Source: Blumeriella jaapii (lineage: Eukaryota > Ascomycota > Leotiomycetes > Helotiales > Drepanopezizaceae). Taken from it: DNA of 64,000 nucleotides. Location: NCBI GenBank assembly GCA_009599575.1, contig VWND01000001.1:1550001-1614000 (forward strand). Reading direction: 5' to 3'. Numbering within the stretch: position 1 is the first letter of the stretch; each line of letters begins with the position of its first letter. A model generated the notes under the pieces. It saw only the letters and a program-made list of their open reading frames with translations. It was not told the origin of the DNA and did no database searches. The translations under genes were made by a program, and so were the position numbers. Shown here piece by piece: positions 55,637 to 64,000 of the stretch.

Positions 55637-56781
55637 ATGTTGATCTCTCTAGTTCTTGTCATCCTCTTTCTTGCACTCTGTATTCTCCTCGCCACTCAAC
55701 CTTGGCCGGCTCTCTCCAGGCCCATATTTTGGTGGAAATCAAACAAGCAATCCCCCTCAGATAGCGAGATCAAAATCCGTCAGGATGTCCAACCATATCA
55801 GTTTCCTCCTCTCAAAGAAAAGCCTTCCTCCAAGATGTCGATGGGCCTCAAACGCCTCGACGAATCCAACTGGTTGACCCTCGACTCCGCCTACCTCCCC
55901 GAGCACGCCCTGCGAGACTCTCTTATGTCCACCAACCGCCCGAATGTCGTACAAATGCTTCCCGGCTCCGAGGCAGCATGCCACGAACTGCTGCAAGCCG
56001 TGACTACCTTCCTCTCGTCACGCTTCCCACAACACTTCGCCATCGTCTCGTCACCGGCTGGCCCAACCGTTGTGAATAGGCTGACGAATGAGATTCACCC
56101 CATCGGCCCTTCGTGTCCGAATCCATTAGAGGTGGCGGCAAGGCTAAGCATGGAGGACTTCAACATCTTGATCAAAGATCGCGAGACGGGCGAGTATCAC
56201 CTCCAGGCATCGGCTACGATATTCCCCGCGGGGTGGAAACTCCAAGAGAGAATCGGCACCAGCATGGCGAACTTGCACAGGCCCGTACCCGGGTGGAAGC
56301 AGAAGTTAGGGCCCTGTGTCAACAGGTTCGTACTGTACATCTCTTCGTTTATGCGTGTTTTGATTTTAGACTTTCGGCTAATCCAAAACATAGATATTTC
56401 GACCACCTGTCCCACAAAACGGCCATGGAGCGCTCCAACGTTTTTATCCAGACATCGCCGCACCTCTTTCAGGACGCGCCGGAACCCATACCCGGTACTC
56501 TTCCGACCGTGGACGTGATCATGGTTCGTAGGGAGCGCCAGACTTTCACCCGCTTGGAACACACCGGCGCGGTGCTCTTCACCGTGAGGACGTATATGGA
56601 GCCGCTTACTCACCTGGGAGATGCGGAGCTAAGGGCACTGAGGAGTCAGGTCTTGGGGTGGGAGGAGGAGGTCAGGGCCTACAAGGGAGGCGATATTTGG
56701 GGCCCGCCGTTGATGGCGCTGTGCGCGGAGAGACTTGGGGAAGTCGAGGCAGAGTTGCAAGGGTGTACAATAAAGGTTTGA
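55637..56781 (+). CDS. DUF3445 protein, haem-dependent oxidative N-demethylase-like, N-terminally anchored
   Basis: Two exons (55637-56325 and 56394-56781) join in phase as CVNRYFDHLS and give 358 residues. An N-terminal hydrophobic segment (MLISLVLVILFLALCILLAT) anchors or targets the protein, followed by WWKSN and a basic linker. The DUF3445 body starts MSMGLKRLDESNWLTLD and continues AYLPEHALRDSLM. It includes IFPAGWKLQERIGTSMANLH, VPGWKQKLG, MERSNVFIQ, LRVERQ-type sequence (MVRRERQTFTRLEHTGAVLF) and VRTYMEPLTHL, all typical of the family. The family was named from bacterial dimethylamine monooxygenase-type enzymes that bind haem. Fungal copies are uncharacterised, so the substrate is unknown and activity is inferred only from family. 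Confidence 0.85.
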
Positions 56782-57370
56782 TACGGGGGGCGTAAGCGAG
56801 GTTTTGGGAAGGCGCTTTGTCAAAAGCATTTCTCTGGGCGTTGGGGATAGTGTACCACCACCGGGGGGGTGTTTTTTCTACCCAAAATCGGGCACAAAAG
56901 TTCAGGCTCCTCAAAGAAAAGGGGAGATCAGGTGCTCGCTTTGCTAAGTGGGAGATTTTAGCGTTGGAGAAAATGGGTATTTCAGCAGGCATGAGAAGCA
57001 ATATCAGAGTGCAATCTGATAGCAGTATACTGTACATCGTACAGTACGTTCAGCCCGAGACCGTTCTCAAGAACACAATGGCAAACCCCCATACTCCACA
57101 ACCTCCCAACAGCCTCACACCTGCACATGGAGCGATTACAGACAGACTGATATCTCCACCCCCCTTCCCCCCATCCCCCCATCCCTCGTGTAACTCTAGC
57201 CCACCGCCGACTCCGCCGGCCAGAAGTACACCTCCAAGCCATAGCACAGCTCATCTCAGCGCGTCGTCCGAAACAGTAAATTTGCCGCCTCTCGCATCGC
57301 GTGCAAGGGCATGGATGTATGTATGTACACAGTATGTACGAACGCGCATCTGCATCATGCATAGGTAGAT

Positions 57371-57425
57371 ACGTACATACAGTACAGTGCAGTGCAGTGC
57401 AGTACAGTACCGTCGTACTGTACGC
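57371..57425. repeat. TACAGTAC-type cluster
   Basis: CATACAGTACAGTGCAGTGC followed by AGTGCAGTACAGTAC and the inverted GTACTGTAC. Confidence 0.75.
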
Positions 57426-57801
57426 ACGGAGCTGAACATGAGCTCCCTCGAGCTCCCTCCACACGGGTCTGACTACAGAACCTGACCGGTCATAGCTCCC
57501 ACCCATTTACAGCACAGTGCGGTGCGGTGCGCATGTTTTCTCGAGTATCGTAAACTCTATCTTCCTCCCTACTGGCCCAGACGGAGTCTAAGCACTGTAC
57601 TGTACTGTACATACATTTGTAGTATTCTACTCTACTCTACTCTACTCCACGGTGCACAAGAGCTCTGGCCCCCACGGGCAACGCAATAGCATCGTGGTGA
57701 TCAGTGGGGACGGCATGGGGATTGTGACGGAAACAAGACGCGATCGGAGAAAACCTTCGCACTGACGTGACCTGTACCCTTGTTTTTTCTGCACCCGCAC
57801 C

Positions 57802-57836
57802 TACAGTACAGTACAGTACAGTACAAGTACAGTACA
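57802..57836. repeat. TACAGTAC-type cluster
   Basis: Six copies of ACAGT in a row followed, after AC, by AAGTACAGTACAG. Confidence 0.75.
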
Positions 57837-59380
57837 GGCACTGTGTGATGCTGTGATGGGACAGACAAAAGACGGGCATGGGTGGGGAACGAGTAGATGG
57901 CTGGCTTCGTTTGATATCTTATCCTTAGTGGACTTTACGTGCTGCCACTTTTGCATCTCTACACACGGTTTTCGGGAAGAGAACCGGTATCAAAGGTTGT
58001 CACCGGGATGGGTTGTGGGGATCTTTTCTTTTCATTCCTTTTCTAATTTCTTTGCCCCCCCTCTTTTTTTCTTCCTTTTCTCTTCCTTGTTTGCCCCCAG
58101 TATCTTTTTGTCCCTTTTGGTCTTGTTTTACTTATTTGCTTCTCCTCATCTTTTTCTGTTATCTTGTTTCTTTCCTTCTTTTTTTTTTCATTTGGTTTTT
58201 GCTTCTGGTCAGCTGCAGGCTTTGCAGCTGCCAGGCTTGGACATGTATTATGATACGCGAATGATGTAGTACTGGTACATACTGTACCTGTGTAGGTAGG
58301 CATGAGGCCTCGGCGGCTCGATTTTGTGAAGGCTACCTGCTGTACAGTAAGGTAGGTACAAATCTATCCTACAGTATGTGTGTACTGGGTTGTACTCAAG
58401 TCATTGAAGTCAACTGGAGAATTCGAAAGATCACCTTGATCAACGTAACAAGATTATGCCACTTGAGATTACCGCTTCTGACATAGACAATGGTACAGTA
58501 GAATCACATGAAAAATCGTCAACATTTTAAGAAGTATACAGTCATTGTGAAAACCTTAAAAGCCTATTCTTGGTTCTTTACATTTCCCTCCCTTTTGCTG
58601 TCACATCTACTCGCTTGACCTTCTTCGAAAAAAAAGTGGAGTACCCAAGCCCGAGCGAACATCCTACTCCCAGCATTGAATTCCCTGCGTCCGTCCTCTT
58701 CAGCTTAAGAACTCTGGCATAGCTTAATAGCATCTCCCAACAGGCCCAGGCAAGTCCTGGATAAAAACAAATCGACGTCGAAGGTAGTTGTTTGTGCCGG
58801 TTGCTTCGCTCATAAGAGAATGTATCGAGCAGCCTTACTTTCCTCTCGGCATCATCAGAAGTTTTTGTGGCTTCGATCAGCAACCCTGTTCCGAGCAATG
58901 AGGGAAACCACACTGGGCCTCTGATCGTGAATGAAATAAGTTAACAACTCGGTAGCCGAGTATGGAACCATTTGCTGTGCCCCGAGGCGTGGAAAGAAGA
59001 CTGTCTCATGCAGACTAGGTCTGGTGACTAACAGCCCCAGCGTGGATGCCGAGCTCTCAGGGAGGTTCTAACAAAGAAGAGTTGATTGTGGTCGAGACCG
59101 AGCATCGATACCATGTACAGGCAGCCAGGGCCACTGACGATTTGGCACGGTAGGAAGGCACGAAAAGATGTTTCTGCTCCCAGCTTTCGGATTTAGTCGA
59201 GAAATCCCGTACCGATAGAGCCTAGCTATCTGCATAGTCTGCTCCCCGAGTCATGATCGTGAAGCGAGTCGGATGGTCGGAAAAGAGAACCGCTAAGCTG
59301 TTCGATGTTCGAATTGAAAGATGTGCCGAGCAGAATCCTGGACCACGAGATGCCGTAAATGCTTGACTGAGATTCAAGAC

Positions 59381-59887
59381 CTAAGATAAATCCCGCAATA
59401 CGAACCCTCCACTCTTTACCGACATTAAGGCTTCTTCGTTACTCTCCGCTACGTTCTCGGCGTAAGGATCGTCGAGGTCGGTTCTGAAGAGGCTAGCCAG
59501 CAGTTCTTGAACTCCCACCGCGATGCGGAAGCCCGCAAGTCCGAGTAGAGCGATGGTGACGAGGACGAGGTTGATGATGGCGAGAATAACTAGCGGAATG
59601 GTGTGCCATAGTCGGACTCTTCTTAAAGGACAGCCTCGCGGTTTGTTGACATCAGCATATTCGTCAATCTCAAACATATCGGCTAACACAAACCGCAGCG
59701 GACATTTTTTCGGCTCGGGAGGCGGTATGACGACGACTGTGTCCGCCGAAGTCGGGTTGGATGAAGATATCATCTCGGCACCCGTATCCTTGTCTTTCTT
59801 GCTCTTTTGTCTTTGCGAAACCACTAACTCCGAATGTTTTTTGGCACGCGAATCGATGTAGTGCTTTTCTCTCCTGGGTAAAGCCAT
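59381..59887 (-). CDS. Hypothetical small single-pass membrane protein
   Basis: Not recognised. A single open frame of 168 codons. The N-terminal 65 residues are very basic and hydrophilic (RAKKHSELVVSQRQKSKKDK), then VVVIPPPEPKKCPLRFVL and FEIDEYADVNKP. A hydrophobic helix (TIPLVILAIINLVLVTIALLG) lies at about 95-120, then an acidic tail. The composition looks coding, and the stop is followed by unrelated sequence. There is no family match and no intron to confirm it. An additional upstream exon is possible. Confidence 0.45.
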   Translation of the reverse strand: MALPRREKHYIDSRAKKHSELVVSQRQKSKKDKDTGAEMISSSNPTSADTVVVIPPPEPKKCPLRFVLADMFEIDEYADVNKPRGCPLRRVRLWHTIPLVILAIINLVLVTIALLGLAGFRIAVGVQELLASLFRTDLDDPYAENVAESNEEALMSVKSGGFVLRDLS

Positions 59888-61038
59888 TCCGGCATTCGTA
59901 ACGTGAAAAGATGGAACTGCGCAGATGAGGATTGAAACTGCCTGCTCTGAGCTCTGTAGCAGGCATCAATCTAATCGCAGGCTATCTTGTCATGTGAAGC
60001 GGCCCGTAGTATTTGAACTATGAGACGATCTGAATCTGGAAATACCAAGATGACCAGAGGCTCACGCCATAATTTCCATAAGGCTGTCACATGTTCTCGA
60101 CATAGGTATGCAAGAGATATTTTGAGATGACAGACCCTAGGTTTACGGCTGAGTGCGGCCGGATGACGTGGCAACAGCTGGACCGTTGCCCATACACCAC
60201 CTCATCCAAAAAGACCTGAAGAATTGTTTCAAGCATCGTATCGAGGAAGCTCCAGGTGCCAGGTATCTTGAAAGCCCACGATCGTGGGCTTTCATAGACC
60301 AATAACGGCACCTTTACTAGAGAGGTAGAGAGCACTGCTGCAAGCCTCCGATCAGACCCTTTACTTGTAACAACAGATAGCCAATTGGAGAACTCACGGC
60401 TCAACAAGGTACAGCAAGAACGACAATTCGACAATTGATAGGGCTTCTCCACATCACTGTAGGAACGAAGTAAGCGAAGCCTGTGATCAAGAAAAGGTCC
60501 ATAGCTGTGACCTCGGAAATAGGAAAAACAGAAAGGAGCTTTGCAGAGCAGGGACGGATGTGAATATACACGGGGGTGAAAGCTGACTGCAGCAAGATTT
60601 GCAACTCATGTAGCTCTGTCGTCTGTCGTAAAAGTATCAGATCTATGATGAGTTTGAGATTGGTGAGGAGAGCCTCCAAGACGTTTGCCAAACAACACAA
60701 AAATAAGAGAATGTGATGAATTCAAGTAAACAAGATAATGGAAGTTCAAATCCCCATAGAAGAGCAGATTGAATTGCAAGAAAAAGGATACGTACGTGCG
60801 AGAAGGTTGGAGCTATGGACCACGCACTCGTAGCCACAAAGTCCAAAGACGTTGGTTGAATGGAGTCCCAGCTCAGATCGCTTCGTGGCCCATGCTTCAC
60901 TGTCGCGAACGTCATGCTTCATTCAAGTTGGAGCTTCACAACCCCTCTCCCCTCTTCCCTCTTCCCTAATACAATTTGACATCAGCAAACCACCCTCGAG
61001 AACAGCTCTTGAACCAGAAGAGCCTACAAACATCTCAA
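59888..61038. other. Intergenic, nothing firmly supported
   Basis: Two minus-strand open frames (60643-60915 and 60401-60700) encode hydrophobic segments, but no splice join or family could be recognised. The right end holds the promoter of the gene at 61039. Confidence 0.35.
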
Positions 61039-62292
61039 ATGGTACTCCAAGATGCTTCCGCCACGTCTACAGATGACTCCTTCAAGGATAGCGCTCCAAA
61101 TTCAGACGATGACCCTTATGCAAGCTCGAATGCAACAAAGTACAAAATCAATAGCGATGGTTTTCCTCAGCCGATTCCTATCCTAGGCGCCTGGCTGGGC
61201 TATGATGCCCAGCTACTTGCAAAGATCACCACTCAGAAGATCGCACACGGCTCGCAGATCCTCCGTCGGCCCATGACGCAGGAAGAGGTGGATGGCTTGG
61301 CATACTGGGCTGCGAAGCAAATCTCTATCTATTCGTACAGCAAACCCCTGGGTGTTGCGGCCGGTGCATGGAGGTGCTATACCACGGCCGATTCCTTTCG
61401 ATTTCCTTTCTACAAACCAAACCCGGAGAAGTTCAACACGCAGGCGTTTCCTCCTGTGTTCAAAATCTTGACGGGCTCAAGAGCGGTGGCTGCGTGGCAT
61501 GGGCTCCGATTCCTCGCGTACGGTGGGCTAGGACAGCTTCTGTCCCAGATGTTGCTGGGCTCATATTCTATGACTGTGGGATCCGTAGGGGAGTTGGGGG
61601 ACAAGAGGCTGAAGTCGTACATTGAAGCGATTCGAGCAGACGCCGAAAGAAAGAGGGGGGCTCTTATGGGAGGCCAGGGACGAGCGGGCATGGGACAACC
61701 GCAGCCGCAAGCCGGTGCTGGTATAGGGGGCCTCCCGCAAGGGAATGCTAGTTCGAAGGTCACTGTTGGAGGCGAATCGGACTGGAATACAACACCAAAC
61801 GAGGAGCCTCGAGAAGGATCTATAGAAGGATCTAGAGCTTCGATGCAAGCGAGTACTCCGTCAGTAACATCACCGACACCTACCTCACGTCCTCGGGGGT
61901 CAGGAAGACCTGTACCGGCACAAAACCCGGTGGAAGAGAGCTCGCCCCAGCCATTTGGGATGTTCGACGATGCATCGCCTACAGGAGGACAGGGTGTACA
62001 AGCCGATATCAGAGCCGCTCCAGCAGCATCACAAGGTGGCTCCGCGTGGGATCGGATACGAAGAGGGGAGAGCCTGAACAAAAGCACTGATCCCGGCACT
62101 CGGACAGCGTGGCAAAAGAGGGAAGATGCCCGGGAGCGTACTTCGGGCGACAATAGCTTTGCGTTCTCCAAGAGTGAGGGAGAGAAAAGTTTTGCGAGGG
62201 AGGAAGCACAGAAGGAGTTTGACGCGAGGGTCGAGAGGGAGAGGAGAGGTGGTGACTTTTCGAAAGGAAGCGGTGATCAGCGGCGGTGGTAG
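61039..62292 (+). CDS. Conserved-type fungal protein of unknown function, hydrophobic centre, charged C-terminus
   Basis: Single exon of 417 residues. The first ATG of the open frame gives MVLQDASATSTDDSFKDS; upstream codons are open but lack an ATG. An acidic N-terminus is followed by a block that looks conserved: DGFPQPIPILGAWLGYDAQL, RRPMTQEEVDGLAYWAAKQI and YSKPLGVAAGAWRCYTTADS, then a Gly/Leu-rich hydrophobic segment (FLAYGGLGQLLSQMLLGSYS). The second half is low complexity, Gly/Gln/Pro/Ser-rich, and ends with a highly charged region (SAWDRIRRGESLNK, FAREEAQKEFDARVERERRG) likely to form a helix. I do not recognise a named family. A mitochondrial or other membrane location is possible from the hydrophobic core, but this is inference. 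Confidence 0.7.
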   Translation: MVLQDASATSTDDSFKDSAPNSDDDPYASSNATKYKINSDGFPQPIPILGAWLGYDAQLLAKITTQKIAHGSQILRRPMTQEEVDGLAYWAAKQISIYSYSKPLGVAAGAWRCYTTADSFRFPFYKPNPEKFNTQAFPPVFKILTGSRAVAAWHGLRFLAYGGLGQLLSQMLLGSYSMTVGSVGELGDKRLKSYIEAIRADAERKRGALMGGQGRAGMGQPQPQAGAGIGGLPQGNASSKVTVGGESDWNTTPNEEPREGSIEGSRASMQASTPSVTSPTPTSRPRGSGRPVPAQNPVEESSPQPFGMFDDASPTGGQGVQADIRAAPAASQGGSAWDRIRRGESLNKSTDPGTRTAWQKREDARERTSGDNSFAFSKSEGEKSFAREEAQKEFDARVERERRGGDFSKGSGDQRRW

Positions 62293-63001
62293 AGATATTG
62301 TAAGATTCCAAAGAGCTTTGTTTCGTACTGTAGGTGATGTGCATTTCGACAATGACATTACGGAATCCTGTAGTTGAAATTGTGAGACATGCTCGCAGGT
62401 TCAAAAAGTCTGGCTCTTCGAATTATTCAGCTCACTGTTTCTGGAACGCCCATGAATGCGCTTTCGCAACGAGGTCGCGGAGTCTCCTTGCCGGAAAGCT
62501 TCAAAAGCCTGTGATTTTTAGGATACTAAAATCCAGCATAGCATCCGTGAAGCCCCATTCCCACTTTGTCTACACCAGTACAACAAACATACCTATGTAT
62601 ATCTCTTTTTTTATAATGTCATGGTCCCCAAGTATCTGTCTTCTCTCTTTAACTTGGCGTTTCATCAAATCCGTCCAAGCCAGGCTAGACTCGTGCACAA
62701 TGGAAAGGCAGAAAGGGACTTGCTCAGCCATTACATTAAGGTAGTGAAAGAGCCAGTCGTCACAACTGACCCTGTTCAATACCGAACCAATCCTAGGTAA
62801 GGTTTGAAGAAGCAGAACACACCATCACCATTTTCAGGCATGCTTTGGCTATGAATAGATATAACCTCCCTTTCACGTATGATTTGAATGTCATTTGCGA
62901 TGGTTTACGTTGCTGTTCACTTTGGTACCACGCAAGTGAAATTAGAGCCATGAAGTTGTTTATCATTCCATGCGCAGCGTATCAGACCAAGACTAGCCCC
63001 T
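62293..63001. other. Intergenic between convergent genes, nothing recognised
   Basis: 3' flanks of the genes at 61039 (+) and 63002 (-). No coding or RNA gene was seen. Confidence 0.4.
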
Positions 63002-63881
63002 TCAAGGCGAAGCAAACTTGTAGTCGTACTGCGCTTTGGCTTTATCCGCCAGCTCCTTCAGCTTATCCTCGCTCTCCTTGAAGCCCTCCTCGTCCCGTAA
63101 TCTCTTTACGTAGCTCGAATTGACGATCTTGCTCTCACTCGGCACCTTCAGCCCAGCCTGCACAGCCGGTCTCGCCTCAATGCTCTTCCACCACCTCTCC
63201 ACGTTCTTGAACTTGCCAATGTCCACCCCAGCGAAATAAGAGACGTTGACCCAAGAAAACGACGCGATGTCTGCGATGGAGTACTTTCCGCGGCCGGGGC
63301 CCACAAGAAAGTCCCGGTCGGCGAGCTGGATGTCCAGGATGCCGTAGAGACGCTCGCTCTCTCCAACATACCTCTGAGTGGGATACGGGATGCGCTCCTT
63401 GGCCAGGCGGTAGAAGTGATTGGCTTGTCCTTGCATTGGGCCCTGGAAGAACAAGATCAACCCCTCATTCCTCTCTGATTACCTTCTGAGATCGAATGTA
63501 ACTTACCAGACCACCGTGCTGCCACGCGACCCACTGCTCACATCTGCTCAGATCATCCACATCCGCAAAGCTGAACTTGTGATCGGTGTCGTAGTGCCTC
63601 GTCAGATAAGCCAAGATGGCCGCTCCCTCGAAGACGGAGAAATCGTTGCGGTCGTGGTCGACGATGGCGGGAATGCGGCCATTGGGACTGATTTTGGTGA
63701 ACCAGGGCTCCTTCTGGATGTTCTCCATGATGTTGATGCTTTGAAAGGTGTACTGCAGCCCGTAGGCTGCCTTCAGCTCCTCGAGGATGATGGAGGCTTT
63801 GTGGCCGTTAGGGGTACCAAAGGTGAGGAGCTCGATGCCGGAGGTGCCTGTGAGGCCCGTTGGGCGGGCAGAGGACGACAT
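63002..63881 (-). CDS. Glutathione S-transferase, Ure2/YfcG-like
   Basis: Two exons (63507-63881 and 63002-63442) join in phase 0 as WQHGGL|GPMQGQANHF and give 271 residues. The N-terminal thioredoxin-like domain has IELLTFGTPNGHKASIILEE (the TPNG(H)K pattern of Ure2-like GSTs), ISPNGRIPAIVDH with the cis-Pro, and the glutathione-binding FEGAAILAYL where the usual SxA is F-E-G. The C-terminal helical domain has QWVAWQHGGLGPMQGQANHF and the N-capping box SIADIASFSW. Such enzymes act in glutathione conjugation or disulfide reduction. No glutamine-rich prion-like extension of yeast Ure2 is present. An in-frame Met at 63959 adds 26 basic, aromatic residues (MFNPPFHRLYQASKHI) that could be a mitochondrial leader. 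Confidence 0.9.
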
Positions 63882-64000
63882 GGTTCGTATGGCTGTAGAT
63901 GGACTTGGGATGATGTGTTTGGAGGCTTGGTAGAGGCGGTGGAAAGGCGGGTTGAACATGAGGGGTGTGAAGAAGAGGAGAAGCAGACGGGAGAGCGGCG
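63882..64000. other. 5' flank of the GST gene
   Basis: Holds the possible upstream start at 63959 and the leader of the GST gene; cut by the window end. Confidence 0.4.

Larger units (their letters stand above)
56782..59380. other. Intergenic 2.6 kb, TACAG-type clusters and a T/C-rich tract
   Basis: No gene was recognised. TACAG-type clusters lie at about 57025-57052, 57371-57425, 57593-57612, 57802-57836 and 58266-58290. A strongly pyrimidine-rich tract (T and C on plus strand) spans about 58020-58200. Five CTCTA units lie at about 57625-57646. Confidence 0.45.

Noticed and set aside
60401..60915. Two hydrophobic minus-strand frames divergent from the gene at 61039
   Set aside because: No GT-AG join in phase, no family resemblance; could be chance AT-rich frames.

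Overview
This is a stretch of nuclear DNA from a filamentous ascomycete (Pezizomycotina). The evidence is short GT-AG introns with fungal branch points, typical Pezizomycotina families (a CFEM protein, a bZIP with a DUF3425 tail, a fungal CorA-like protein, a membrane-anchored DUF3445 protein, verprolin, endopolyphosphatase) and compact genes on both strands. I cannot place it below that rank. No transposon, CRISPR array, rRNA or viral insertion was recognised. All joins and functions were read by eye and by recalled family resemblance; no search was run.

Layout. 1-7 kb: 5' end of a SURF4/Erv29 cargo receptor (-), verprolin (-), a mitochondrial-type membrane protein (+), a small multi-pass membrane protein (+), a CHORD-CHORD-CS co-chaperone (-). 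7.5-21.9 kb: glutaredoxin-like protein (+), CLC chloride channel/transporter (-), bZIP-DUF3425 factor (-), ethanolamine kinase (-), CFEM GPI-type protein (-). 23.8-34.2 kb: CorA-like protein (+) with apparent frame slips, an unrecognised 1,096-residue zinc-knuckle-like protein with two internal repeat arrays (-), endopolyphosphatase (-). 35.4 kb: tRNA-Ser(AGA), then an 8-kb interval with no recognisable gene. 43.5-64 kb: TATA-binding protein (+), SR140/U2SURP splicing factor (-), three co-oriented genes (succinate-semialdehyde dehydrogenase, a short-chain dehydrogenase, a DUF3445 protein), two uncharacterised proteins and a Ure2-like glutathione S-transferase (-).

The genes are mostly housekeeping and show no obvious shared pathway; the closest to a functional group is the redox trio at 50.5-56.8 kb. 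What stands out is (i) the repeat-rich protein at 27-30 kb, (ii) a short self-complementary motif around TACAGTAC/GTACTGTA that recurs in many intergenic clusters, (iii) single-base frame slips in four otherwise conserved genes in the first 26 kb, pointing to consensus errors or gene decay, and (iv) a G21 run close behind the bZIP stop codon.
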